A stretch of 64,000 nt of DNA from Saprospiraceae bacterium (GTDB lineage Bacteria; Bacteroidota; Bacteroidia; Chitinophagales; Saprospiraceae), in the NCBI GenBank assembly GCA_020629715.1, contig JAHDCU010000004.1:423338-487337 (forward strand), read 5' to 3'. Positions within the stretch are counted from its first letter, which is position 1. The number at the start of each line of letters is the position of its first letter. Under the pieces are notes generated by a model. That model made no database searches. It was not told where the DNA came from and saw nothing but the letters and a program-made list of their open reading frames with translations. Made by a program: the position numbers and the translations under genes. This document shows, in pieces, positions 38,845 to 47,788 of the stretch.

Positions 38845-40122
38845 ATGCACAAACCCAAAATATGCATCATCGGAGCAGGATGTTCAGGATTAGCAGCCAT
38901 TAAGGCATTTCAAGATGCTGGTTTGACTAATATCACTTGCTACGAACAGAATGATCAGATAGGAGGCAACTGGGTATATACAGGTCACGTCAGCCATAGT
39001 TCTGTTTGTGAAACCACCTTTCTCATAAGCTCAAAAACGATGAGTTCCTATGAAGGATTTCCAATGCCGGATCACTATCCAGAATATCCATCGCATCGAC
39101 AAGTATTGGCATATTTTCAAGCATTTGCGGATGAGTTTGAGCTTCGAAAGTATATCCAGTTCAATACACCTGTTAAGCAAATCACGAAAAATAATGATCA
39201 AAGTTGGTCGGTTACCACTTCATCGGGAACTACACAGTTTGATTACTTAATCGTTGCAAATGGGCATCACTCTAAACCGAGGCATCCTAAGTTTAAGGCC
39301 CATTTTACAGGAATATATGTGCACAGTCACGAGTTTAAAAATAATGAAGCCTTTCGCGATCAAAGAGTACTTGTGGTAGGAGCTGGAAATAGCGGTTGTG
39401 ACTGTGCCTCTGAGATTTGTCGAGTAGCTGCTAAGACCGATATTAGTATCCGAACACCACAATATATTTTACCGAAGTTCTTCATGGGTAAGCCATTAGA
39501 TATCGCGGGCAAAACATTGAATTATTTTCCCAAATTCATCCAACCTCTACTCCAAAAACTGGTCTTCAAGCTCCAAGTTGGAGACTATAAAGACTACAAT
39601 CTAGAATCTCCCAAGCATGCCATCACGGAAGCGCATCCTACGGTGAATTCAGAATTACTTTATAAAATCAAGCATGGTGTCGTAACTCCTAAAACAGGTA
39701 TCGATCGTATAGATGGTAAACAAGTATTTTTCTCAGATGGTACGAGCGAAGAATATGATGTCTTGCTAGCTGCCACGGGATATCATATTCATTTTCCATT
39801 TTTCGAGGCTGAATTTATGGATTTTGAAGACAGCTTAGAAGTGCCACTCTATCTCAGAATGTTTCATCCTGACCATCCAAGTCTTGCCTTTGTTGGTTTA
39901 TTCCAACCTCAAGGGGCTATCTGGCCTGGCAGTGAAAAACAAGCGCAACTCTATGCAAAGTATATCAAGCAGGAATGGAAATGGCCTAGTGATATGCATC
40001 AAAAAGCAAGAAAAGATGCGGATGAAATCAAAAAGGAATTCCTACCAAGACCCAGACATAGTATAGAGGTTCACTACGGTCCATTTATCAAAAAGATTGA
40101 AAAAGAGATTGCGGCAAAATGA
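38845..40122 (+). CDS. Flavin-containing monooxygenase
   Basis: The start is placed at the ATG 38845 (MHKPKICIIGAGCSG). 425 residues with an FAD Rossmann GAGCSG near residue 10, an NADPH Rossmann GAGNSG near 180 and between them the FMO fingerprint F-x-G-x-x-x-H-S-x-x-F (FTGIYVHSHEF). FMOs oxygenate soft nucleophiles such as tertiary amines and sulfides. It overlaps the next gene by 4 bp (ATGA), so its product is made with the kinase-M23-phospholyase fusion, and a linked substrate, perhaps an amine, is plausible. Confidence 0.9.
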   Translation: MHKPKICIIGAGCSGLAAIKAFQDAGLTNITCYEQNDQIGGNWVYTGHVSHSSVCETTFLISSKTMSSYEGFPMPDHYPEYPSHRQVLAYFQAFADEFELRKYIQFNTPVKQITKNNDQSWSVTTSSGTTQFDYLIVANGHHSKPRHPKFKAHFTGIYVHSHEFKNNEAFRDQRVLVVGAGNSGCDCASEICRVAAKTDISIRTPQYILPKFFMGKPLDIAGKTLNYFPKFIQPLLQKLVFKLQVGDYKDYNLESPKHAITEAHPTVNSELLYKIKHGVVTPKTGIDRIDGKQVFFSDGTSEEYDVLLAATGYHIHFPFFEAEFMDFEDSLEVPLYLRMFHPDHPSLAFVGLFQPQGAIWPGSEKQAQLYAKYIKQEWKWPSDMHQKARKDADEIKKEFLPRPRHSIEVHYGPFIKKIEKEIAAK

Positions 40123-43106
40123 TGACGATCAAAGAGATTCTTTTAAAGCTGTATGGAATTAATGGCAACAGCAAACGACTAGCAGGGGAGGTAGACGAAA
40201 ATTATCTGATCTCAGATGGAGCTAATAAGTATCTCTTGAAGATCAGTAATAATCTTGATGAAATCGAAAACATCAACATGCAGATTGATATTTGTCGGCA
40301 TCTGCATGAAAGTCGTTTTCCACTTATTTTACCAAAACCGATTTCATCTATTCACGATAATGACATAGCGATACTTGATAATTCAAAAGCTGTTCGGCTA
40401 CAGTCTTGGGTGGAAGGTAGTATGGTCGCTGACTTATCACCTAAAAATGAAGCACTCCTAAAATCATGGGGACAAACCACTGCCCTACTCAGTAAACATC
40501 TTCAAAACTACGATCATCCAGCGGCACATCGATCTTATAAATGGAATCCGAGTGAGTGCCTCAATATGAAGGAATATGCACAACATATCGAGAATGATCA
40601 TCATCGAAAAATAGCATCTCACTTTTGGGATTTATTTGAAGAGAAGGTCATTCCCGTTTTACCAAAACTTCGGAAAAGCATAAATCACAATGATGCACAT
40701 GAGCTCAATCTTGTAGCAAGCTATCACAAAACGCAAGCAGAAATCGTAGGCGTTATTGATTTCGGTGACAGCCTATATTGCGAAACCATCAATGAACTCG
40801 CTATCGCTTGCGCTTATGCTTGTATGGACATGCCTGATCCATTAGCGGCTGCTTGTACAATGGTAAGTGCATATCATAAAATTTTTCCACTTGAGGAAAT
40901 AGAACTTTCCGTACTCTACTATCTGATTGCAGCGAGACTCTTGATTACGGTTTCTAATGCTGCCAGAGCTAGATATGAGCAGCCTGACCATGCATATTTA
41001 CAGATCAGCGAACAGCAAGCATGGGCGCTCCTCGAAAAATGGTATAGCATACATCCTAATTTTGCGTATTATCGATTTCGAGCATCTTGTGGTTTTACGC
41101 CATGCCCTCAATACGATCGTTTTACTGGATTTTTTAGGACTGGAAAAGTTGTTGCACATCCTTTAATTAAAATGCAATTATTGTATCATAAATGTCCGAT
41201 TGATCTCAGCCTGACAGGGGATGTTTTACAAAATCAGAAGCAGCTTGAAGATGTATCTTTATTCGATAAACAAGTCCAGAAATACCTCATAGACCGCGGT
41301 GCTAAGGTCGCATATGGAGGATATTTAGAAATAAGACCACTGTACATCACCGATATATATAAGACTATGGGTAATGATGGCGCCCGATGGCGAACTACTC
41401 ATCTTGGCCTCGATCTTTGGACAGATGCCGAAACTAAGGTCTATGCTCCACTCGATGGTGAGGTTTTTAGTTTTCATGACAATGCTGGCGATCGAGACTA
41501 TGGACCTACATTGATTCTCAAACATACGATTGATGATCTCAGCTTTTACACCTTGTTTGGTCATCTAAGTCAAGGTTCTCTAAGTCTAAGTAATGTTGGT
41601 GATCAAATCAAAAAAGGAGATTGGATAGCTTCCATTGGCGATGCTCCTCAAAATGGTAATTGGCCGCCTCACCTACACTTTCAGATCATGCTGGATATGT
41701 TAGATGAACAACATGATTTCCCAGGAGTAGCCTACCCCACAGAGATAGAAACTTGGAAATCGATATGTCCCGATCCAGCATTGTTATTCCCCGACTTAAG
41801 GACTGATCAAACTGATAAGAGTAAACAAGAGATTTTATATAAACGAAAGGACATTCTAGGGTATGGTATGAGCATTTCATATGATGAACCGCTGCATATT
41901 GTCCGAGGAGTAGGTGCACATTTATATGATCATACAGGCAGAAGATATCTGGATACGGTAAATAATGTAGCTCATGTAGGACATCAACACCCTAGAGTAT
42001 TAAATGCTTTACAAAAGCAAGCTTCCATTCTAAACACAAATACCAGATATCTACACGAAAATATTGTTCAGTATGCCGAAGCTTTAATTGAAACGCTCCC
42101 TGAGCCTTTAAAAGTAGTCCATTTTGTAAACTCAGGAAGCGAAGCGAACGAACTTGCCATTCGGATGGCTAAGGCTTATACTAATTCTGATCAAGTAATT
42201 GCTGTAGACGTTGGCTATCATGGCAATACAGGTGCTTGCATAGATGTTAGCAGTTATAAATTCAATCAAAAAGGTGGGAATGGCAAACCTAAATCAACCC
42301 ATATATTACCACTTCCAGATACGTATAGAGGAATTCATAGTGATGCAGAATCTGAACAGTATGCAGTATATATCAACGCGGTAATCAAACACATCAATTC
42401 TACAGGACAAAAAGTCGGAGCATTTATCTGCGAAAGTATACTCAGTTGCGGAGGGCAGATTCCGTTACCCCAAGATTATTTAAAGACTATTTATCAAGCC
42501 GTTCGTGCTGTAGGGGGTGTATGTATAGCCGACGAAGTACAAGTAGGGTTTGGACGAGTGGGTTCTCATTTTTGGGGATTTGAGTTGCAAGATGTTGTAC
42601 CGGATATCGTGACGATGGGTAAACCCATCGGGAATGGACATCCCATGGCGGCCGTTGTATGTACAGAAGCTATAGCAAAGGCATTCAATAATGGAATGGA
42701 ATACTTCAACACCTTTGGTGGTAACCCTGTTTCTTGCGCTATTGGACACGAAGTGTTACATATCATCCAAGATGAAAACCTACAAGATCATGCCTTGCAA
42801 TTGGGCAACTATATCAAACATGAGCTACATAAACTTCAATCCAAATATCCTGTTATTGGCAACATCCGTGGATATGGTCTTTTTCTGGGTATGGAGCTAG
42901 TGGATGACCCTAAAACTAAAATGCCAGCTTCTCAAAAAGCACATTATCTCATCAATCGAATGAGAACTCTGGGAGTACTCATGAGTAGTGATGGCCCAGA
43001 TCATAACGTAATTAAAATTAAGCCTCCAATGGTGATTCAGCGTAAGGATATTAACTACATGATCGAATGTCTTGATAGGGTTTTTCAAGAGGACTTGATG
43101 ATCTAA
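40119..43106 (+). CDS. Three-domain fusion: APH-like kinase, M23 metallopeptidase-like domain, class III aminotransferase (phospholyase type)
   Basis: 995 residues. Residues 1-310 are an APH/choline-kinase-type kinase: Brenner motif HNDAHELN (His190, Asp192) and DFGD (214-217). Residues of about 395-545 are an M23/LytM domain with all metal ligands: His428-x-x-x-Asp432, HxH at 518-520, and His482. Residues of about 565-995 are a class III PLP enzyme with NSGSEAN, YHGNTGA and the PLP Lys835 in [11 protein letters not shown]. That last motif and [10 protein letters not shown] are those of the ETNPPL/PHYKPL phospholyases, which release phosphate and ammonia from O-phosphoethanolamine or phosphohydroxylysine. 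The kinase would make the phosphorylated substrate. No signal peptide, so cytosolic. It follows the FMO with a 4-bp overlap. Confidence 0.85.
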   Translation: MMTIKEILLKLYGINGNSKRLAGEVDENYLISDGANKYLLKISNNLDEIENINMQIDICRHLHESRFPLILPKPISSIHDNDIAILDNSKAVRLQSWVEGSMVADLSPKNEALLKSWGQTTALLSKHLQNYDHPAAHRSYKWNPSECLNMKEYAQHIENDHHRKIASHFWDLFEEKVIPVLPKLRKSINHNDAHELNLVASYHKTQAEIVGVIDFGDSLYCETINELAIACAYACMDMPDPLAAACTMVSAYHKIFPLEEIELSVLYYLIAARLLITVSNAARARYEQPDHAYLQISEQQAWALLEKWYSIHPNFAYYRFRASCGFTPCPQYDRFTGFFRTGKVVAHPLIKMQLLYHKCPIDLSLTGDVLQNQKQLEDVSLFDKQVQKYLIDRGAKVAYGGYLEIRPLYITDIYKTMGNDGARWRTTHLGLDLWTDAETKVYAPLDGEVFSFHDNAGDRDYGPTLILKHTIDDLSFYTLFGHLSQGSLSLSNVGDQIKKGDWIASIGDAPQNGNWPPHLHFQIMLDMLDEQHDFPGVAYPTEIETWKSICPDPALLFPDLRTDQTDKSKQEILYKRKDILGYGMSISYDEPLHIVRGVGAHLYDHTGRRYLDTVNNVAHVGHQHPRVLNALQKQASILNTNTRYLHENIVQYAEALIETLPEPLKVVHFVNSGSEANELAIRMAKAYTNSDQVIAVDVGYHGNTGACIDVSSYKFNQKGGNGKPKSTHILPLPDTYRGIHSDAESEQYAVYINAVIKHINSTGQKVGAFICESILSCGGQIPLPQDYLKTIYQAVRAVGGVCIADEVQVGFGRVGSHFWGFELQDVVPDIVTMGKPIGNGHPMAAVVCTEAIAKAFNNGMEYFNTFGGNPVSCAIGHEVLHIIQDENLQDHALQLGNYIKHELHKLQSKYPVIGNIRGYGLFLGMELVDDPKTKMPASQKAHYLINRMRTLGVLMSSDGPDHNVIKIKPPMVIQRKDINYMIECLDRVFQEDLMI

Positions 43107-43120
43107 GGGTTTCAATATTT

Positions 43121-43157
43121 TTTAAACCACAGAGAACATCCGCCAGGGGCGAGACAA
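43121..43157. repeat. Third copy of the CGCC...GGCGAGACAA intergenic repeat
   Basis: Reads TTTAAACCACAGAGAACATC then CGCCAGGGGCGAGACAA; from CATCCGCC to GAGACAA it matches the copy at 4481-4517 except for two bases within the loop/stem junction. Lies between the converging fusion and recQ genes. Confidence 0.65.
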
Positions 43158-43248
43158 TTTAGAGCATAGAGCACCTAATAAAGTTTTATCTCCAACTTGT
43201 TAACTATATAAACCTTATAAACACAGTACTTTATAAACTCTAAACCAC

Positions 43249-45039
43249 CTAGTGTTTCAACACGATATTGATAATATCTTCTCCATAGTCCCGCTGCTTT
43301 TTGGTACCGATTCCATCAATTCCTAAGAGTGCTGCCGTATTAGTAGGCTTGGCACTCGCGATGGCTTTGAGTACTTTATCACTCATGATGATGTATGCTG
43401 GCACTCGCTTTTTCTGTGCTTGAGTGGTTCTCCAATTTTTGAGCTCATTGAATAGTCCTTGGCTCATTTGACCTAGATCAATCTCAAGTTTCACTGGTTT
43501 TGGTGTAGTCTTTACAGCCGACCATTTGGTCAAGGCAATATCGAGTTCACCCATTACTGCAGTTTTACTTAATGGAGTACATTTGAGCCTGGCACCATCG
43601 GTATAATCAACTTTTAGTAAGCCCTGATTGATGATCTGCGTTAGGTAGTGTTTCCATTCTATAAAGGTCAGTTGCCTACCTGCTCCAAAAGTCTTGATAT
43701 GATGTAGACCCAGAGATTGGACTTCTTGTTTCATTGATCCCCGAAGTACATCTATCAGTAAGTTGAAACTCATGGATTCTCGACCTCGCATGACCGCTGA
43801 TATCGCTTTTTGACTAATGATTTTTCCATCAAATGTCTTAGGTGGATTTTTACAATTATCACAATGTCCGCATGGCTCGGATCTGAATTCCCCGAAATAA
43901 CTTAGGATCATATTCGTCCGACAAGATGCTCCTGTGGCTAACTCCCATATACGATCCAGCTTAGATCTTTGCAGTGCTTTAAAATCTTCCGCTGCTGGAC
44001 TATCATCTATAAATTTGGTGAGTAGACTCATATCTGCCCAACTATAAAACATAAGTGTATGTGCCTCATCACCATCACGACCTGCACGACCTATTTCTTG
44101 ATAATAGCCTTCAATATTTTTAGGCATATTAAAATGGATAATCCACTTTATATTAGATTTATCGATTCCCATCCCAAATGCAATCGTTGCACATATGATC
44201 TGCAAATCATCATTTTGAAAAGCCTGTTGGACTCGATTGCGATCAGCGGAGGATCGACCTGCATGATAAAAATCTGACTTATATCCTAGAGACTTGAGTT
44301 TATCGCTCGTCTTTTCACAACTCTTTTTACTTAAGCAATAAATGATACCTGCATTCCCTTTTTGATGAGAAATAAATTGCTCAATCTGTTGCTGGCGTTT
44401 TTGTCCTGATCGACATTCTACAAAGATATTGGTTCGCTCAAATGAGCTTATAAATACCTTAGCTTGGTGTATCCCTAGCTTAGCTTGTATATCACTTCTA
44501 GTGGCTTCATCAGCGGTAGCGGTAAGAGCAATTAAAGGTATTTTAGGATATCTTTTTTTAAGCTGACTTAGCTGTACATAATCAGGTCTAAAATCATTAC
44601 CCCAAACCGATACACAATGTGCTTCATCTATCGCAAACAGATCAATTTTTGCAAGATTCAGAATATTAGAAAACTCCTGACTATTAATCTTCTCAGGAGA
44701 TACATAGATGACTTTGAGTTCATTGTCATCTAACTTTTGGTAGATCGCATCTAGTTCAGATCGGTCCATGGCACTATGATATGCTATGGCCTCTACCCCA
44801 TTCCCTTTGAGCGCCTGCACTTGATCTTCCATCAATGCTATCAATGGTGACACTACTACGGTGGTATGCTCCATAACCAAAGCGGGAATCTGATAGCAGA
44901 GTGATTTACCACCGCCAGTCGGCATGATCACCATGGCATCATTGCCTTCAAGTACGGATTCTATGATCTGATCTTGGGGCGATCGAAAGCTCTTATATCC
45001 AAAAACTTCCTCTAATATCTGTTTCGCTCTATCTAACAA
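43249..45039 (-). CDS. recQ: ATP-dependent DNA helicase RecQ
   Basis: 596 residues. It has the helicase core with MPTGGGKSLCYQ (Walker A, near 35-50), DEAH box (AIDEAHCVSVWG), and motif VI QEIGRAGRDG; the RQC zinc site is formed by Cys in GASCRTN and PCGHCDNC; a winged helix and a C-terminal HRDC domain (about 520-596) follow. 3'-5' helicase in repair and fork restart. The frame starts at TTG (45039), with no ATG between it and the upstream stop, so a non-AUG start is likely. It follows the CurA-like gene by only 21 bp on the same strand. Confidence 0.95.
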   Translation of the reverse strand: MLDRAKQILEEVFGYKSFRSPQDQIIESVLEGNDAMVIMPTGGGKSLCYQIPALVMEHTTVVVSPLIALMEDQVQALKGNGVEAIAYHSAMDRSELDAIYQKLDDNELKVIYVSPEKINSQEFSNILNLAKIDLFAIDEAHCVSVWGNDFRPDYVQLSQLKKRYPKIPLIALTATADEATRSDIQAKLGIHQAKVFISSFERTNIFVECRSGQKRQQQIEQFISHQKGNAGIIYCLSKKSCEKTSDKLKSLGYKSDFYHAGRSSADRNRVQQAFQNDDLQIICATIAFGMGIDKSNIKWIIHFNMPKNIEGYYQEIGRAGRDGDEAHTLMFYSWADMSLLTKFIDDSPAAEDFKALQRSKLDRIWELATGASCRTNMILSYFGEFRSEPCGHCDNCKNPPKTFDGKIISQKAISAVMRGRESMSFNLLIDVLRGSMKQEVQSLGLHHIKTFGAGRQLTFIEWKHYLTQIINQGLLKVDYTDGARLKCTPLSKTAVMGELDIALTKWSAVKTTPKPVKLEIDLGQMSQGLFNELKNWRTTQAQKKRVPAYIIMSDKVLKAIASAKPTNTAALLGIDGIGTKKQRDYGEDIINIVLKH

Positions 45040-45060
45040 CCCTATGCTTATTTTTTATTA

Positions 45061-46062
45061 TTAATCATTGACCTTCAAGACTAATTTGCCCTTTTTATCA
45101 CCCGAAAATAATCTCATCAGAGTGTCTTGAAAATTTTCAATACCAACTTCTACATGCTCACGAGATTTTAGCTTTCCTTCCATCATCCAGCCTGCCATCT
45201 CTTGAAAGGCTTGTCTATATTTTTTCGCATAATCCAAGACAATAAAACCTTGCATTCGACCTCTATTGACAAGCAATGATAGATAGTTTTTAGGTCCTTG
45301 GACATTATCTCGGTTATTGTATTGAGAGATGGCTCCGCAAATCGGTATTCTACCACCAAAATTCAATAATGCAAGTGCAGTATCTAAAATATCGCCACCT
45401 ACATTGTCAAAATATACATCAATACCCTTGGGGCAAGCTGCCTTCAGCTCTTTATATAGATTTCCACTCTTGTAATCGACACATGCATCAAATCCCAGCT
45501 CATTGACAACATAATCACATTTTTCTTGTCCACCTGCAATACCTACAACGCTGCAGCCTTTGATCTTTGCGATCTGCCCGACTACCATACCTACAGCACC
45601 TGCCGCCCCAGACACGACTACAGTTTCACCTTCTTTAGGTTCTCCAACTTCCAACAAACCAAAATATGCCGTTAGACCCGGCATACCCAAAACTCCCAAA
45701 AACTTTGGTAGAGGTAATCCAAATGTATCGAGCTTCATTGCACCGTTTGAACCATCGCTCACAGCATATTGCTGTACTCCCATCCAACCAACCACGGTGT
45801 CACCTTCTTGGTAATCTGGGTGTTTTGATTCAATGACTTTACCTATAGTACCTGCTCGCATAACTTCGCCGATGCCAACAGGTGGCAAATAAGATTTCGC
45901 ATCACTAATCCAGCCTCGCATGGCGGGATCTAGAGATACATATTCTATCTTGACTACAAAGGTTCTATCCGTTGCTTTAGGAATTTCACTTTGTGCTATA
46001 TTCCAAGTATCATGAGTTGGTGATCCTACTGGTCTTTCCTTAAGGAGAACTTGTGTATTCAT
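45061..46062 (-). CDS. NADP-dependent oxidoreductase, curcumin-reductase/leukotriene-dehydrogenase type
   Basis: 333 residues, zinc-independent medium-chain dehydrogenase. The N-terminal catalytic domain has VSLDPAMRGWI near residue 45, and the NADPH-binding domain has VSGAAGAVGMVVGQIAKIKG near 150-170 and VYFDNVGGDILD near 215. This is the CurA/LTB4DH/PTGR family, which reduces carbon-carbon double bonds of unsaturated carbonyls. It lies 13 bp downstream of a TetR gene, which probably controls it in response to an electrophile. Confidence 0.92.
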   Translation of the reverse strand: MNTQVLLKERPVGSPTHDTWNIAQSEIPKATDRTFVVKIEYVSLDPAMRGWISDAKSYLPPVGIGEVMRAGTIGKVIESKHPDYQEGDTVVGWMGVQQYAVSDGSNGAMKLDTFGLPLPKFLGVLGMPGLTAYFGLLEVGEPKEGETVVVSGAAGAVGMVVGQIAKIKGCSVVGIAGGQEKCDYVVNELGFDACVDYKSGNLYKELKAACPKGIDVYFDNVGGDILDTALALLNFGGRIPICGAISQYNNRDNVQGPKNYLSLLVNRGRMQGFIVLDYAKKYRQAFQEMAGWMMEGKLKSREHVEVGIENFQDTLMRLFSGDKKGKLVLKVND

Positions 46063-46075
46063 TCGTCTTGCTTAC

Positions 46076-46750
46076 TTATTTGGTAATGTTTGTTTGTAGT
46101 GCATTTCTAGCTAATGTAAGTATGCTAGATTTTATCTCGTCTAGACTTACATTGAATAGTGGCATAGTACTACGTCCAGAAGCTGCCACAATTTTCACAA
46201 ACCCTATGATCATGCACCAGCCTTGCAGTGTAGAAAACATCGGATCTACGTCTTTATGTACACTTCCATCCTGTATACCTCGAGCGATTTCTTTGGCCGT
46301 TAGTTTATAAGGTAAATTGTGAATATCTTGGAGTTTCATATAGTAAATACTCTCCTTGACCGCATCTGTCAACTTAGATTGATCTTCTCCGATCGAGGTA
46401 GATCTTACTAGCGCAAAGTATTCAAGTAAAGCCTCTGAGTACAGAAAATTACTTTCACAGAAGGAAATAAATGCACTTTCTAAGGCTAACGTAGAATCAA
46501 GCCCCGATCTATTACGATACTCATCTACCACTTTATAAAATATATCATTGAGCTGCTGGAGCGCCCGATGGGTTATTGCCATGTATAGGTTTTCCTTACT
46601 CTGAAAGTAGGAATATAAAGTAACCTTAGTGATACTAGCCTCTGCGGCTATATCTTCCATTTTGGCATTTTTAAATCCAACTTTAGAAAAGACTCGCTCC
46701 GCGGCATCTATGATTAAATTTTCCTTTTCGCTCTTTTTAGAATCTCTCAT
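46076..46750 (-). CDS. TetR-family transcriptional regulator
   Basis: 224 residues. The N-terminal helix-turn-helix is SEKENLIIDAAERVFSKVGF, then MEDIAAEASITKVTLYSYFQSKENLY, a standard TetR DNA-binding domain. The ligand domain (about 70-224) is helical and not assignable. It is the first gene of a unit with the CurA-like reductase, suggesting local autoregulation and derepression by a substrate of that enzyme. The upstream gap to the divergent membrane protein is about 100 bp. Confidence 0.92.
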   Translation of the reverse strand: MRDSKKSEKENLIIDAAERVFSKVGFKNAKMEDIAAEASITKVTLYSYFQSKENLYMAITHRALQQLNDIFYKVVDEYRNRSGLDSTLALESAFISFCESNFLYSEALLEYFALVRSTSIGEDQSKLTDAVKESIYYMKLQDIHNLPYKLTAKEIARGIQDGSVHKDVDPMFSTLQGWCMIIGFVKIVAASGRSTMPLFNVSLDEIKSSILTLARNALQTNITK

Positions 46751-46852
46751 AAGGTATCAGGATATACAACTTCTTGTACTTACTTTTATTAGACATTTAG
46801 CTTACTAAAGTACTATAAATAATCGACCATAAATTACCAGAAACTTCACTTT

Positions 46853-47233
46853 ATGAAATTACCTATCATTCTTCTCATACAAGGGTTTATCGAAATAGCC
46901 GCAGGACTTCTATTGAGCACCAATTACGATTTGTTTTTCTTGGCTGGTGACACCACTCAAAATATACTTACTATTACAAGACTATATGCGATAGCCGCTC
47001 TACTTATAGGTGGCATATCATTGATTATGTATCGCCATTTTGAGTATAACCTCATGACTAAATTCGTCGTGCTATTCATGATGCTGTTCCACTTGTTTAT
47101 AGGTTTTCATTTAGTCTCGTCTTATCAAGTAGGTGCGATACTTCATGTAGGGCCTGGTGTATTACACCTAATGGTTGCGGCCTTAGTGGCATTTGCCTAC
47201 TATAATGATAAGGAAGAATTTCCTCAGGTATAA
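46853..47233 (+). CDS. Small four-helix membrane protein
   Basis: 126 residues with four hydrophobic helices (about 5-24, 42-60, 68-88, 95-115). No charged catalytic motif is seen. It could be a DUF4345-like or other small integral protein; I do not assign a family. It diverges from the TetR gene, so it may be in the same regulatory circuit, with shared control of the gap. Its stop codon abuts the first small-RNA terminator, which points in the other direction. Confidence 0.65.
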   Translation: MKLPIILLIQGFIEIAAGLLLSTNYDLFFLAGDTTQNILTITRLYAIAALLIGGISLIMYRHFEYNLMTKFVVLFMMLFHLFIGFHLVSSYQVGAILHVGPGVLHLMVAALVAFAYYNDKEEFPQV

Positions 47234-47308
47234 TAAAAAAAGCCTCCGGGCGGAGGCTCTCAAAAAATAAAGGGTGTTGTTATGAATTCTTTTCCCGTGT
47301 TTCTTTCT
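47232..47308 (-). ncRNA. Predicted small RNA, copy 1
   Basis: A 77-base block identical to that at 47590-47666. On the minus strand it begins with GAAAGAAACACGGG and ends in the strong terminator hairpin GAGCCTCC-GCCC-GGAGGCT followed by seven T (47241-47235). Upstream, the two copies differ except for a -33-like TTATTTGC (CAAA at 47345-47348) and a -7-like TATATTCG (47320-47313). The predicted start falls at the edge of the identical block. No start codon is present on this strand, so a noncoding RNA is more likely than a leader peptide. I do not recognise the family. Confidence 0.7.
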
Positions 47309-47393
47309 GATGCGAATATACACCTTCCTTATTTAGATTGAAGGCAAATAAGATTTTTTGTTTAAAGTTTACGTTTTTTGGTTTTAACAAGAG

Positions 47394-47579
47394 TTATACA
47401 TTTGAAAATTCAAAAGTATAACAGACGATTGATTTTCATAAGATTATGACTAATAAAGTAAAACTAATTTGGTGAAAATCAATGTGTCTGGGTTAAACTA
47501 TGACAAATCATTGAATTTCAATGATTTCGTCTACCCGAAGGGCGATCACTGCAATTCTATTGCATAGATCGGGTTTAAC
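47394..47579. repeat. Interspersed hairpin-chain repeat, copy B
   Basis: About 186 bp alignable with 19539-19752. It keeps the same inverted repeats: TTATAC-A-TTTGAA/TTCAAA-A-GTATAA at 47394-47421; ATTGATTTTCA/TGAAAATCAAT; palindrome at 47505-47527; CTGCAAT-TCT-ATTGCA inside a GATC pair and an outer ACCCG/CGGGT. It lacks the extra hairpin of copy A. It sits between two identical small-RNA genes. Confidence 0.8.
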
Positions 47580-47589
47580 AAAATAATGG

Positions 47590-47666
47590 AATAAAAAAAG
47601 CCTCCGGGCGGAGGCTCTCAAAAAATAAAGGGTGTTGTTATGAATTCTTTTCCCGTGTTTCTTTCT
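47590..47666 (-). ncRNA. Predicted small RNA, copy 2
   Basis: Identical over 77 bases to the copy at 47232-47308, including the terminator stem and seven-T tail (47599-47593). Promoter-like boxes at the same distance as in copy 1: TATATTTA (47678-47671) and TTATTTGC (CAAA at 47703-47706), with the 24-bp spacer sequence diverged. Both copies are on the minus strand, 358 bp apart. Confidence 0.7.
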
Positions 47667-47788
47667 AACGTAAATATATACCAACTTTATTTTGCACGAT
47701 AGCAAATAAGATGTTGAGACAACTACCTCCGATTTTTGGAATTCATATTTAAGTTAACCGCAATATCATCATTAAAAGAGTTGATAAT

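Larger units (their letters stand above)
47234..47788. other. 555-bp intergenic gap holding two small-RNA genes and a structured repeat
   Basis: From left to right: small RNA copy 1 (47232-47308, minus), its promoter (to about 47352), the interspersed repeat copy B (47394-47579), small RNA copy 2 (47590-47666, minus), its promoter (to about 47712), and about 75 bp to the GT39-like stop. Frames in this gap, such as 47508-47705 on the minus strand, have no coding character. Confidence 0.75.

Noticed and set aside
47281..47340. A short plus-strand peptide starting MNSFPVFLS in both small-RNA copies
   Set aside because: The shared part only reflects the 77-base identity; after it the two frames diverge completely, and there is no plus-strand promoter or ribosome site evident.
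47508..47705. A 65-codon minus-strand frame over the second small RNA and the repeat
   Set aside because: It crosses a strong terminator, a promoter region and a palindrome, and copy A of the repeat has stop codons in the same frame.
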